A stretch of 64,000 nucleotides of DNA from Bradyrhizobium sp. 199 (GTDB lineage Bacteria; Pseudomonadota; Alphaproteobacteria; Rhizobiales; Xanthobacteraceae), in NCBI RefSeq assembly GCF_023073355.1, contig NZ_JADPJI010000002.1, positions 186,001-250,000 of the forward strand, read 5' to 3'. Positions 9,540-18,656 of this stretch are shown one piece after another (the first letter of the stretch is position 1; each line of letters begins with the position of its first letter). Under the pieces are notes generated by a model, which worked only from the letters and a program-made list of their open reading frames with translations, searched no databases and had not been told where the DNA came from. A program made the position numbers and the translations under genes.

Positions 9540-10094
9540 TCACCTTGGCGCGCGCTTCGCCAAAATGCGCTGCAGCGTGCGGCGGTGCATGTTCAGCCGC
9601 CGCGCAGTCTCCGAGACGTTACGGTTGCACATCTCGTAGATTCGCTGGATGTGCTCCCAGCGCACGCGGTCGGCCGACATCGGGTTGGTCGGCAGCTCGG
9701 ATTTTTCCGCGCTCGTCGACAGCAGCGCCGCGACGACGTCATCGGCATCCGCGGGCTTGGAGAGATAATCGATCGCGCCCATCTTCACCGCGGTGACGGC
9801 GGTAGCGATGTTGCCATAGCCGGTCAGCACGATCGCGCGCGCATCCGGGCGCTTCTTCTTCAGCGCGGAGACCACGTCGAGGCCATTGCCGTCGCCGAGC
9901 CGCAGATCCACCACGGCGTATGCGGGCGCCGCCTTGCCGATCTGCGCAAGACCGTCCGAGACGGTATCGCATGACGTCACCGAAAAGCCGCGGGTTTCCA
10001 TCGCGCGTGACAACCGCTCCAGGAACGGCTTGTCGTCTTCGACGATCAGCAGCGAGCGGTCAGTTTGTTCGTTCAGTTCGGCGATGGCGTTCAA
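9540..10094 (-). CDS. regR: Redox response regulator RegR (ActR/RegA/PrrA family)
   Basis: 184 residues. The receiver domain has acidic residues in LLIVEDDKPF and a phosphoacceptor Asp63 in VVDLRLGDGNG, plus the switch Thr/Lys in TGYGN and SKPAD. The C-terminal Fis-type helix-turn-helix (NVSETARRLNMHRRTLQRIL, 159-178) is the hallmark of the family. In Bradyrhizobium RegR activates the fixR-nifA operon and other low-oxygen genes. A TTG start at 10094 was chosen because GAGAGGA lies upstream and the protein then begins like known RegR; the longer ATG frame adds unrelated residues. It lies downstream of regS on the same strand, 102 bp apart. Confidence 0.93.
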   Translation of the reverse strand: MNAIAELNEQTDRSLLIVEDDKPFLERLSRAMETRGFSVTSCDTVSDGLAQIGKAAPAYAVVDLRLGDGNGLDVVSALKKKRPDARAIVLTGYGNIATAVTAVKMGAIDYLSKPADADDVVAALLSTSAEKSELPTNPMSADRVRWEHIQRIYEMCNRNVSETARRLNMHRRTLQRILAKRAPR

Positions 10095-10196
10095 GGTTTG
10101 TCCTCTCTCCAACGCGTCTACATATGGCCTCGCAATCGGGCGGTGCCAAGGCCGTCGATGGTCGATCGGCCCCGTTGTGCGACGCAAGGTCGCGGT

Positions 10197-11528
10197 CTAT
10201 CCTATTGTTTCTTCGAGCGTCTCGATAGTCTCAAATCGCTGCCTGGGCCACGTGATCTGGACCACAGCACCGTGTTCTGGAAAGATCCGGTTGGTGAACG
10301 AGACCTTGGCGCCGGTGCGTTCCAGCAAAGTGCGCGCGATGAACACGCCCAATCCGAGGCCGCGTCGCTCGCCGCTGCCATCATCCTGGCTGCGCCGCCG
10401 CGACAGATAGGGCTCGCCGATCCGGTTCAGGATATCGGGCGGAATGCCGGGGCCGTCGTCAGAGATCACGAGTTCGATGTCCTCCTTGTTCCACCACGCG
10501 TTCACCTCGACGGTGGTGCGAGCGAAATCGACCGCGTTCTCGACGATGTTGCCGATGCCGTAGAGGATCGCCGGATTGCGCGAGCCGACCGGTTCGGAAA
10601 CGGCGGCGACCGCGATCCGCACCTTGATGTCGACACCGAAATCGCGGTGCGGGGCCACCACCTCCTCGATCAGCTCCGACAGCTTCATGCGGTCGAACGG
10701 TGCGCCGGTGGAGGAGAGCTGGGTGATCTTGCTCAGGATATCGCGGCAGCGCTGCGTCTGCTCGCGCAGGGTCTTCAGGTCGGCGGCAAAACTTGCGTCC
10801 TTCACCGTCTTTTCCAGCTCGCGGGAGATCAGGAAGATCGTGGCAAGCGGCGTGCCTAGCTCGTGCGCGGCTGCAGCCGCGAGCCCGTCGAGCTGGGTGA
10901 GATGCTGCTCGCGCGTCAGCACCAGCTCGGTCGCGGCCAGCGCGTCGGCGAGCTTGCGCGCCTCTTCCGTCACCTGGAACGAGTAGAGGCTGGTGACGCC
11001 GATCGCGAGCACGATCGAGAGCCAGACGCCGACGAGATAGATCGGCGGCAGCACCAGTGGATCGTCGGAATCCCAGGGTAGCGGCAGGTGGAAGAAGAAC
11101 AGGATCGAGGCACAGGCCACCGCGAGCAGGCCGAGACCGAACGTGAAGCGCGCCGGCAGCGCCGTCGCCGAGATCAGAACCGGGGCGAGGAACAGGAACG
11201 AGAACGGGTTCTGCAAGCCCCCGGTGAAGAACAGCAGACCAGCCAGTTCCACGATGTTCAGCGCGAGCAGTCCGGCCGCCTGCATCGGCTCCAGCCGGTG
11301 CATCGGATTGGCCGCGGTCTGGAGTCCCAGATTGAGCGCCGCCGACAGGGCGATGATGCTGACGCAGGGGACGATCTCGACGTTGAACTCCAGCCCCTGC
11401 GCCACGATGAAGATCGCGGCGAGCTGGCCCAGCACCGCGAGCCAGCGCAGCCGCAGGATCGTGTCCAGGCGGATATGCCGCTGCGCGTGGCGGAAGTTGG
11501 AGGCGGCAATTTCGGTCATATCGGCCAA
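10197..11528 (-). CDS. regS: Redox sensor histidine kinase RegS (RegB/ActS/PrrB family)
   Basis: 443 residues with a membrane-spanning N-terminal half. The heptapeptide GGLQNPF at 103-109 matches the quinone-sensing motif of RegB. The phosphoacceptor His222 lies in AAAHELGTPL, and Cys261 in TQRCRDIL corresponds to the redox-active Cys of RegB. ATPase N, G1 and G2 boxes follow (NIVENAVDFA, DDGPGIP, GLGLGVFIA). It phosphorylates RegR in response to respiratory redox state. It is divergent from an ABC transporter with only 96 bp between starts. All known signalling residues appear intact, so the pair should be functional. Confidence 0.94.
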   Translation of the reverse strand: MADMTEIAASNFRHAQRHIRLDTILRLRWLAVLGQLAAIFIVAQGLEFNVEIVPCVSIIALSAALNLGLQTAANPMHRLEPMQAAGLLALNIVELAGLLFFTGGLQNPFSFLFLAPVLISATALPARFTFGLGLLAVACASILFFFHLPLPWDSDDPLVLPPIYLVGVWLSIVLAIGVTSLYSFQVTEEARKLADALAATELVLTREQHLTQLDGLAAAAAHELGTPLATIFLISRELEKTVKDASFAADLKTLREQTQRCRDILSKITQLSSTGAPFDRMKLSELIEEVVAPHRDFGVDIKVRIAVAAVSEPVGSRNPAILYGIGNIVENAVDFARTTVEVNAWWNKEDIELVISDDGPGIPPDILNRIGEPYLSRRRSQDDGSGERRGLGLGVFIARTLLERTGAKVSFTNRIFPEHGAVVQITWPRQRFETIETLEETIG

Positions 11529-11624
11529 GGTGGCGGTGCCTTCCAGATCACAAACGTCGGGCTCGCGGAACCACCGGATTACAAGCCTTGCGCTCCCTGC
11601 CGCAATAGCAGAAGAACGGTCAGC

Positions 11625-12428
11625 ATGACCGAGAATGACAAGGCTTCAAGTCGGCCGACTGTCGCGGAGCGCAGCCCGTCCGCGGCGATCACGGTCGATC
11701 ATCTCGTCAAGCTTTACAAGCAGACCCGTGCCGTCGACGATATCTCCTTTTCGCTGCCGCGCGGCAGCATCACCGGACTTCTGGGCGGCAACGGCGCCGG
11801 CAAGACCACGACCATCGCGATGATCATGGGCCTGGTGCTGCCGACCTCCGGTCGCGTGCAGGTGCTTAGTCATCGGATGCCCGAGGAGAGCGCGGCCGTG
11901 CTGGGGCGGATGAACTTCGAGAGCCCCTATGTCGACATGCCGATGCGGCTCACGGTGCGTCAAAACCTGACCGTGTTCGGCAAGCTCTATGCGGTGAAGC
12001 ACCTCGCCGGCCGCATCGCCGAGCTCGCGGAAGATCTCGATCTCGCCGATTTCATCGATCGCGCCAACGGAAAGCTGTCCGCCGGGCAGAAGACCCGGGT
12101 CGCGCTTGCCAAAGCGCTGATCAACCGGCCCGAGTTGCTGCTCCTGGACGAGCCGACCGCCTCGCTCGATCCTGACACCGCCGACTGGGTGCGGGCGCAT
12201 CTGGAGCGCTATCGCAAGGAGAACAACGCCACCATCCTGCTCGCTTCGCACAACATGCTCGAGGTCGAGCGGCTCTGCGACCGCGTCATCATCATGAAGC
12301 GCGGCCGCATCGAGGACGACGACACGCCCGAGGCGATCATGGCGCGCTACAACCGCACGACACTGGAGGAGGTGTTTCTGGACGTCGCGCGCGGCCGGGT
12401 GAACGGCGCGAAGGAGGCGGCAAGGTGA
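11625..12428 (+). CDS. ABC-2 type transporter ATP-binding protein
   Basis: 267 residues with Walker A GGNGAGKTT (54-62), the signature LSAGQKTR, Walker B LLLLDEPTA and a switch His in LLASHNM. It belongs to the multidrug/polysaccharide/ABC-2 exporter class such as CcmA-like or NodI-like proteins. It pairs with the permease at 12556, although a repeat element separates the two genes. The start at 11625 is the ATG after an AGAAGAACG stretch; the longer frame reads through the divergent regS promoter. The cargo is unknown. This is not NodI, since the permease partner lacks NodJ-like context and no nod genes are near. Confidence 0.9.
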   Translation: MTENDKASSRPTVAERSPSAAITVDHLVKLYKQTRAVDDISFSLPRGSITGLLGGNGAGKTTTIAMIMGLVLPTSGRVQVLSHRMPEESAAVLGRMNFESPYVDMPMRLTVRQNLTVFGKLYAVKHLAGRIAELAEDLDLADFIDRANGKLSAGQKTRVALAKALINRPELLLLDEPTASLDPDTADWVRAHLERYRKENNATILLASHNMLEVERLCDRVIIMKRGRIEDDDTPEAIMARYNRTTLEEVFLDVARGRVNGAKEAAR

Positions 12429-12450
12429 GCGAGCCGGGGGCGTTTCTTTT

Positions 12451-12530
12451 GTCATTGCGAGCGAAGCAATCCAGAATCTCTCCGCAGAAGAATTCTGGAT
12501 TGCCTCGTCGCAAGGGCTCCTCGCAATGAC
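12451..12530. repeat. Palindromic repeat, GTCATTGCGA type, inside the ABC operon
   Basis: Perfect 10-bp ends GTCATTGCGA (12451-12460) and TCGCAATGAC (12521-12530), with inner arms GCAATCCAGAAT and ATTCTGGATTGC. Related copies lie at 31948-32020 and 53126-53215. It sits between two genes expected to be co-transcribed and supplies a false upstream start for the permease. Confidence 0.85.
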
Positions 12531-12555
12531 GGTGCGTGCAGATCCCGGAGCGGCC

Positions 12556-13374
12556 ATGATTAATTCCTCCCTCCACCGCGGCATCTCCGTCCATCGCATC
12601 GGCGCGATGATTCTGCGCTATTGGTATCTGTTGATGTCGTCCTGGCCGCGGCTGCTCGAGCTGCTGTACTGGCCGGCGCTGCAGGTCATCACCTGGGGCT
12701 TCCTCCAGCTCTATATCGCCGAGAACGCCAATTTCTTCGCGCGCGCTGGCGGAACGCTGATCGGCGCCGTCATCCTCTGGGACATCCTGTTCCGCGGCCA
12801 GCTCGGCTTCTCCATCTCGTTCCTGGAGGAGATGTGGGCGCGCAACATCGGAAACCTCATGATGAGCCCGCTGAAGCCCATCGAGTTTCTGCTGTCGCTG
12901 ATGGTCATGAGCCTGATCCGGCTCGCGATCGGGATCGTCCCGATGACGTTGCTGGCGCTGTTCCTGTTTCACTTCAACGTTTATGCGCTCGGCCTGCCGC
13001 TGATCGCGTTTTTCTGCAATCTGATCTTCACGAGCTGGTCGGTCGGCATCTTTGTCTCGGGCCTCGTGCTGCGAAACGGCCTTGGCGCCGAGAGCATCGT
13101 CTGGACCCTGATGTTCGCGATCCTGCCGTTGGCCTGCGTCTATTATCCCGTCAGCGTGTTGCCGGCGTTTTTGCAGTACGTCGCTTGGGCGCTGCCGCCG
13201 ACCTACGTCTTCGAAGGGATGCGCGCGCTTCTGATCGAGCAGACCTTCAGGACCGATCTGATGCTCGGTGCGTTGGCCCTCAACGCGGCCCTTCTGGTTG
13301 CATCTTTTGCAGCGTTCCTTGCCCTTTTACGCAGCGCCAAGCGGAACGGCTCGCTGCTGTCGGGTGGGGAATAA
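12556..13374 (+). CDS. ABC-2 type transporter permease
   Basis: 272 residues with about six hydrophobic segments and the ABC-2 pattern. A re-entrant or coupling region FRGQLGFSISFLEEMWARNI comes first. The C-terminal ALPPTYVFEGMRALL segment is typical of the family. It partners the ATPase encoded just upstream to export an unknown substrate. The ATG at 12556 has CCCGGAG upstream. The open frame starting at 12526 begins inside the repeat element and is rejected. The 127-bp gap from the ATPase gene is filled mostly by the repeat, which may lower co-expression. Confidence 0.9.
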   Translation: MINSSLHRGISVHRIGAMILRYWYLLMSSWPRLLELLYWPALQVITWGFLQLYIAENANFFARAGGTLIGAVILWDILFRGQLGFSISFLEEMWARNIGNLMMSPLKPIEFLLSLMVMSLIRLAIGIVPMTLLALFLFHFNVYALGLPLIAFFCNLIFTSWSVGIFVSGLVLRNGLGAESIVWTLMFAILPLACVYYPVSVLPAFLQYVAWALPPTYVFEGMRALLIEQTFRTDLMLGALALNAALLVASFAAFLALLRSAKRNGSLLSGGE

Positions 13375-13495
13375 CGTCACTTTCTCGTGGATTCAGCCTG
13401 ATTTGGCCGTTCTGCTCACGTAGATGTACGGAACCATGCATTGACGCAATATTACGCATTCGGCAGTATGCTGCGATGCGAAGAGGAATATAGCG

Positions 13496-14824
13496 ATGCC
13501 GATTGGTGAGTTTGGCGGCGCGCCGCCCCTGGCGGCCGAAGGCAGTCCGGTCCTGACGACGCCGATGTACTGGATGTACGAGATGGCGCAAGCCTCTCTC
13601 AATCCGGCACGCGCGGTCACTGACGCGACCAAGCTGTTGTTTCAGAACCCGCTCAATCCCTGGGCGCGCACCGAGGTCGGCAAGTCGGTCGCCGCGGCCT
13701 GCGAATTGTTCGAGCGCACTACGCGCCGTTACGGCAAGCCGGAATGGGGCCTCAACGATACCGAGGTCAACGGCATCCGCGTCCCTATCGAGATCCGCTC
13801 GGTCTGGGAAAAGCCGTTCTGCCGGCTGCTCTACTTCGATCGCAAATTCACCCGCCCGCTGCGCAGCCCGCACCCGCGCGTGCTGATCGTCGCGCCGATG
13901 TCCGGCCATTATGCGACGCTGCTCCGCGGCACGGTCGAGGCCTTCCTGCCTGCGCATGAGGTCTACATCACCGACTGGGCCGACGCCCGCATGGTGCCGC
14001 TCAGCGACGGCCGCTTCGATCTCGACGATTACATCGACTACGTCATCGAGATGCTGCACGTTCTCGGCGGCAACACTCACGTCATCGCGGTGTGCCAGCC
14101 CTCAGTGCCCGTCGTCGCCGCCGTGTCGGTGATGGAAGCGCGGCGCGATCCGTTCGTGCCGACCTCGATGACGCTGATGGGCGGCCCGATTGACACCCGC
14201 CGCAATCCGACCGCGGTGAACAATCTCGCCCAGGAACGCGGCATCGACTGGTTCCGCAACCACGTCATCACCAAGGTGCCGTTCCCGCATCCGGGCATGA
14301 TGCGTGACGTCTATCCGGGATTCTTGCAGCTCAACGGCTTCATCAGCATGAATCTCGACCGGCATATGGACGCCCACAAGCAGCTCTTCGCCCATCTGGT
14401 GAAGGGCGACGGCGACCTCGCCGACAAGCATCGCGAATTTTATGACGAATATCTCGCGGTGATGGACCTCTCGGCCGAGTATTACCTGCAGACGGTCGAC
14501 ACCGTGTTCGTGAAGCACTCGCTGCCGAAGGGCGAAATGACCCATCGCGGAACACGCGTCGATCCGTCCAAGGTCACGCGCGTGGCGTTGATGACGGTCG
14601 AAGGCGAGAACGACGACATCTCCGGCATCGGCCAGACCGAAGCAACGCACATATTGTGCAGTTCGATCCCCGATCATCGCCGCGTTCACTACGTGCAGAA
14701 GGGCGTCGGACACTACGGCGTGTTCAACGGCTCGCGCTTCAGGTCGGAAATCGTGCCGCGGATCCATGACTTCATGGTTTCGGCGGCGAATCCGAGCTCG
14801 TTGCAGGCGCGCGCCGCCGAATAG
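13496..14824 (+). CDS. phaZ: Intracellular polyhydroxyalkanoate depolymerase PhaZ
   Basis: 442 residues of the intracellular (amorphous-granule) PHB depolymerase family. The N-terminal MYWMYEMAQASLNPAR, the APMSGHYATLLRGTVE block and the nucleophile segment AVCQPSVP, with Cys200 in place of the usual Ser, are typical of this family. An Asp near 375 in GENDDISG and a His near 409 in GVGHYGVFNG complete the triad. It degrades stored PHB granules to monomers. GAAGAGGA lies 8 nt before the ATG. It is unrelated in sequence to the esterase-type depolymerase at 2582, so the window encodes two PHA-degrading families. It is monocistronic as far as visible. Confidence 0.94.
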   Translation: MPIGEFGGAPPLAAEGSPVLTTPMYWMYEMAQASLNPARAVTDATKLLFQNPLNPWARTEVGKSVAAACELFERTTRRYGKPEWGLNDTEVNGIRVPIEIRSVWEKPFCRLLYFDRKFTRPLRSPHPRVLIVAPMSGHYATLLRGTVEAFLPAHEVYITDWADARMVPLSDGRFDLDDYIDYVIEMLHVLGGNTHVIAVCQPSVPVVAAVSVMEARRDPFVPTSMTLMGGPIDTRRNPTAVNNLAQERGIDWFRNHVITKVPFPHPGMMRDVYPGFLQLNGFISMNLDRHMDAHKQLFAHLVKGDGDLADKHREFYDEYLAVMDLSAEYYLQTVDTVFVKHSLPKGEMTHRGTRVDPSKVTRVALMTVEGENDDISGIGQTEATHILCSSIPDHRRVHYVQKGVGHYGVFNGSRFRSEIVPRIHDFMVSAANPSSLQARAAE

Positions 14825-15176
14825 AGCGTTTTTCAAGCGAAGTGACCGTTCCGATTTCCATCGGAACGGCTCCAGCTGCGTTTTTCGGCTTTCCCGTCGA
14901 GAATTCTGGGCTCGCTGGGGCCTCCGGCGGGGCTCAGGCCGCTCCAGATTCGCGGTATTTAGGTAGCTTTCTAGGAGTGAGTCCGTCCTCACCCCTTGGG
15001 GGTGTTGCATGCGTCCAGCGGGGGCGAAAAAAGCCGGTTCCAACCCCAGTCTGTAGGGTCTCCCGGACGCCAGACCGCTGTATATTGGGCAAATGATTTG
15101 TTTTTGCGCCGAGCGCTTTCCCTGGCGGCGGTTATGGCAGAATCCGGGCGCCCTCCTGCCCCCCGGACTGACAGAC
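14825..15176. other. Intergenic stretch, no gene recognised
   Basis: 352 bp between phaZ and the metallopeptidase gene. It holds one strong hairpin (14846-14869). Short open frames here have no recognisable product. TTGTTTTTGCGCC and TATATTGGGC stretches near 15075-15110 could be promoter parts for the peptidase gene, but no convincing -35/-10 pair was found. Confidence 0.4.
14846..14869. terminator. Hairpin downstream of phaZ
   Basis: CCGTTCCGAT, a 4-nt loop, then ATCGGAACGG: a perfect 10-bp stem 21 bp after the phaZ stop. There is no T-run immediately after it, so it may be a repeat hairpin or a weak terminator. Confidence 0.5.
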
Positions 15177-15932
15177 ATGGCCACTCGCGCACTCCTCTAT
15201 CGGCGGCCCCACGAACCGAAGACCCTGGTCATCACCCACGGATCGCAATTTTTTGCCATCCGGTTGCGCCGGCACAGACGCGCGCGCCGCTACACGCTCA
15301 GAATTCATCCGAGCGACCGCGAAGCCATCCTCACCATGCCGCCGCGCGGCACCCTCGCCGACGCCAAGGACTTCGCGCAGCGTCACGGTGCGTGGATCGC
15401 AGCTCGTCTCGGCCGCTTGCCGAAGGCGGCGCCGTTCCAGCCTGGCACAGTGATACCGCTGCGCGGCACACCCCATCGCATCGTTCATCGCGCAGGCAGC
15501 CGCGGCACGGTGTGGACCGAGACGCGCGACAGCGGTGACAAGATTCTCTGCGTCGCCGGCGGGCTCGACCATGTCGATCGCCGCATCAGTGACTTCCTCA
15601 AGCGCGAGGCACGTCGCGATCTGCAGCGTTCCGCGGAGGCTTACGCAGCCGAGCTCGGCGTCAAGGTCAAGCGCCTCTCGATCCGCGATCAGTCCAGCCG
15701 CTGGGGTTCCTGCACCTCAGCGGGTTCGCTGTCGTTCTCCTGGCGCCTGATTCTCGCGCCGCCCTTCGTGCTCGACTACCTCGCCGCGCACGAGGTTGCC
15801 CATCTCGTCGAGATGAACCACTCGGCGCGGTTCTGGCGTGTGTGCGGAAAAGTCTGCCCGTCGATGGAGCGCGCCAAGAAGTGGCTTGATACCTACGGCA
15901 ACGATCTGCACCGGTACGGGGTCGAGGATTAG
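15177..15932 (+). CDS. YgjP/M48-like metallopeptidase domain protein
   Basis: 251 residues. The zinc motif HEVAH at 205-209 has a third His215 in EMNHSARFW, preceded by the conserved block SRWGSCTSAGSLSFSWRLI. This is the YgjP (formerly DUF45) metal-dependent hydrolase pattern, related to SprT and M48 peptidases. No signal peptide is present, so it is cytosolic. The start ATG at 15177 gives a protein beginning MATRALLYRR; the frame is open further upstream but without family similarity. Physiological substrates of this family are poorly known. It faces PBP1A across a 341-bp region that contains a long repeat element. Confidence 0.85.
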   Translation: MATRALLYRRPHEPKTLVITHGSQFFAIRLRRHRRARRYTLRIHPSDREAILTMPPRGTLADAKDFAQRHGAWIAARLGRLPKAAPFQPGTVIPLRGTPHRIVHRAGSRGTVWTETRDSGDKILCVAGGLDHVDRRISDFLKREARRDLQRSAEAYAAELGVKVKRLSIRDQSSRWGSCTSAGSLSFSWRLILAPPFVLDYLAAHEVAHLVEMNHSARFWRVCGKVCPSMERAKKWLDTYGNDLHRYGVED

Positions 15933-15973
15933 GGCGGTCCTGCACAGGAGCTCGCTGCCAACTCAGCAAACAC

Positions 15974-16142
15974 TGTCATCGTCCGCGAAAGCGGGCGATC
16001 CAGTATTCCAGAGGCAGTAGCTAGAGAGCCGAAAGACCGCGGCGTACTGGATTGCCCGCTTGCCGCCCTGCACTAAAGCTTCGGCGCGTCCAAAACCGAA
16101 ACTTCGGCGAAGCCTTGGCGTCGCCGGGTCGCGGCAATGACA
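15974..16142. repeat. Long palindromic repeat between convergent genes
   Basis: TGTCATCGTCCGC at one end and GCGGCAATGACA at the other; inner arms GCGGGCGATCCAGTA and TACTGGATTGCCCGC. It occupies most of the 341-bp gap between the peptidase and PBP1A genes; the rest of that gap shows nothing else. Related in theme to the GTCATTGCGA type. Confidence 0.7.
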
Positions 16143-16273
16143 GCTGTCTTCCAGGCGCGTGCTTCAGGCCGCTGTGCTCTCTGCAAGCTGTTGATTTTGC
16201 TGTCCCCGGCTACTGTGCATGGGGTTGTTTTCGCAGTCTTTGGTCTTGAGGCCGCCCAGAGCTCGAACCCAAA

Positions 16274-18487
16274 CTAGCGATTGCCCCCGAACAGCCGGTC
16301 CATCAGCCAACCATCGAGCCCTGCCGCTGCCTCCGGCCGCACATTGGCGCGCGTCGGTGGTGGGCGATAGCCGCCGTTGTTCGCCGGTGCCGGCCCGGGC
16401 GCGGCCGCAGTCGGCGGTGACACCTGCGATGCCGCCTGCGCGAGGTTCGAGAGACCCCAGCCGCCTGGTGCGCTCGGCAATGCCGCCACCGGCACACCCT
16501 CGTGCGCGGTCTTCATGAAGCGGGTCCAGACTTCCACCGGCAGGCCGCCGCCGGTGGCCTTCTTGGTCGGCGAGTTGTCGTCATTGCCGAGCCAGACGCC
16601 GGTGACGAGGTTTGCGGTGTAGCCGATGAACCAGGCGTCACGATAATCCTGGCTGGTGCCGGTCTTGCCGGCCGCCGGCCAGCCCGGGATCTCCGCCTTC
16701 TTGGCGGTGCCTGATATCAGCGTTTCCCGCATCATCGTGTTCATCATGCCGACATAGCGGGGGTCGACGACCTGGTTGCGCTCGTCCGGCTGGCGCATGT
16801 AGAGCAGTTTGCCGCTGAGCGTCCGAATCCGCGTCACGACATGCGGCGCCACAGCCAAGCCGCCATTGGCGAACGGCGCATAGGCGCCGACCAGCTCGAC
16901 CACCGAGACCTCGGAGGTGCCGAGCGCGATCGAGGCATTCGGCTCGAGCTTCGAGGAGATGCCGAGCCGGTGCGCGGTACGCACCACGTTCTTCGGCCCG
17001 ACCTCGAGGCCGAGCCGGATGGCGACCGTGTTGAGCGACATCGCCAGCGCCTGCGTCAGCGTCACCGCGCCGAAATATTCGTGGGTGTAATTCTCGGGTC
17101 GCCAGCCCTTGACCTCGATCGGCGCGTCCTGGCGCAGGGTATCAGGCGTCAGGCCCTGTTCGAGCGCGGTGAGATACACGAACGGCTTGAACGAGGAGCC
17201 CGGCTGGCGCTTGGCCGTGGCCGCGCGGTTGTACTGGCTCTCGGAATAGTTCCGCCCGCCCACCATGGCGCGCACGGCGCCGTCAGGCGTCATCGCCACC
17301 AGCGCGCCCTGGCTGACATTGAACTTGACGCTCTTGGCCGCGAGCTCGTCGATGATGGCGGCTTCCGCCACGCTCTGCAGCTTCGGATCAATCGTGGTCT
17401 CGACCTTGATGCTCTCGTCGATCTGGCCGACCAGATCGTCCAGCACCTCGCCGATCCAGTCGGCGACGTAATTGACCGTGCCGGCGCCGGCGGGTTTCAC
17501 ATTATAAGAGGGATGGCCGATCGAGGCCTTCGCCTGCGCGTCGGTGATGAACTTCGCATCCGCCATCGCCGCGAGCACGATTTGCGCGCGCGCTTCCGCG
17601 CCTTCAGGATTGCGGTTCGGTGCGAGCCGCGACGGCGACTTGACGAGGCCGGCGAGCATTGCCGCTTCCGCGACCGTGACAGTCTTGGCCGACTTGCCGA
17701 AATATTTCTGCGCCGCCGCCTCGACGCCATAGGCGCCCGAGCCGAAATAGACGCGGTTCAGATAAAGCTCCAGGATCTCGTTCTTGGAATGCTTGCGCTC
17801 CAGCCAGATCGCGAGCTCCGCCTCCTGCAGCTTGCGCGCCATGGTGCGCTCCTGGGTCAGGAACAGGTTCTTGGCGAGCTGCTGCGTCAGCGTCGAGCCG
17901 CCCTGCGAGACGCCGCGATGAAGCAGATTGGTGACGAGGGCACGCAGGATGCCCACGGGATCGATGCCGAAATGCGAATAGAAACGGCGGTCCTCGATGG
18001 CGATGAACGCCTTCGGCAAATAAGGCGGCAGGTCCTGCAGGGCGACATTGGCGCCGGCCATCTCGCCGCGTTGCGCCAGCATGCTGCCGTCGATGCCGAC
18101 GATCTGAATCGTCGGCGGGCGCTTAGGAATTTCCAGCGACTGGATCGGCGGCAGATGGGCGCCGACATAGATCACGACGCCGATCACGGCGATCACGCCC
18201 CACAGGCTCAGCACCGCGCCCCAGTAAACCAGGCGGCCGAGGCCGAAGCCACCGCGCGACTTCGACCGGCGCTTGGCGCCGCTGCGGCCGGCTTGCGCTT
18301 TCCGCTCGCGCGGCGGCTCGTCGTCGGCATCCTCGCTCTTGCGCTTGGCGGATGATCTCGCCGATTTCTTCGGCTTGTCGTCGCCGCCGGGAATGCGATC
18401 CGCGGCAGTGAGGCGCAGATCGGCGAGCGCCGCGGGCAAGCCGAACAGCGGCTCCTTCCGCCCACTCTTTTTCTTTCCCCACGCCAT
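16274..18487 (-). CDS. PBP1A-type bifunctional penicillin-binding protein
   Basis: 737 residues. A basic cytoplasmic N-terminus (about 1-85) is followed by one membrane helix at about 88-109. Next comes the GT51 glycosyltransferase domain, with catalytic Glu165 in AIEDRRFYSHFGID and GGSTLTQQLAKNL at 196-208. The transpeptidase domain has Ser431-x-x-Lys434 (GSSFKPF), SLN and KTGTS motifs. It polymerises and cross-links peptidoglycan in the periplasm. A long Lys/Arg/Ser-rich N-terminal tail is more extended than in E. coli PBP1A. A C-terminal Pro/Ala/Asn-rich tail follows the catalytic domain. The ATG at 18487 is preferred to a TTG two codons upstream. Confidence 0.93.
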   Translation of the reverse strand: MAWGKKKSGRKEPLFGLPAALADLRLTAADRIPGGDDKPKKSARSSAKRKSEDADDEPPRERKAQAGRSGAKRRSKSRGGFGLGRLVYWGAVLSLWGVIAVIGVVIYVGAHLPPIQSLEIPKRPPTIQIVGIDGSMLAQRGEMAGANVALQDLPPYLPKAFIAIEDRRFYSHFGIDPVGILRALVTNLLHRGVSQGGSTLTQQLAKNLFLTQERTMARKLQEAELAIWLERKHSKNEILELYLNRVYFGSGAYGVEAAAQKYFGKSAKTVTVAEAAMLAGLVKSPSRLAPNRNPEGAEARAQIVLAAMADAKFITDAQAKASIGHPSYNVKPAGAGTVNYVADWIGEVLDDLVGQIDESIKVETTIDPKLQSVAEAAIIDELAAKSVKFNVSQGALVAMTPDGAVRAMVGGRNYSESQYNRAATAKRQPGSSFKPFVYLTALEQGLTPDTLRQDAPIEVKGWRPENYTHEYFGAVTLTQALAMSLNTVAIRLGLEVGPKNVVRTAHRLGISSKLEPNASIALGTSEVSVVELVGAYAPFANGGLAVAPHVVTRIRTLSGKLLYMRQPDERNQVVDPRYVGMMNTMMRETLISGTAKKAEIPGWPAAGKTGTSQDYRDAWFIGYTANLVTGVWLGNDDNSPTKKATGGGLPVEVWTRFMKTAHEGVPVAALPSAPGGWGLSNLAQAASQVSPPTAAAPGPAPANNGGYRPPPTRANVRPEAAAGLDGWLMDRLFGGNR

Positions 18488-18656
18488 ACGCAAAACGCCC
18501 GGTCAGCCCGCCCCGCCGCACGCTAGCGGTCGCTGTTTAAGGCCCGGTTACCCCGACGTTAACGCGCGATTAGGAGATGGGGCATTCGCACTCCGCAGTT
18601 CCGCTGTCTTGATGCCGGAGCTAGGATCACCGCCACAAAACAACGGGGAAACACGT

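Noticed and set aside
13441..13472. Promoter TTGACG ... TATGCT before phaZ
   Set aside because: Spacing of 20 bp is too long and alternative -10 boxes are weak.
16841..18355. 504-codon plus-strand frame opposite PBP1A
   Set aside because: Antisense shadow caused by high GC; the minus-strand frame has all PBP motifs.
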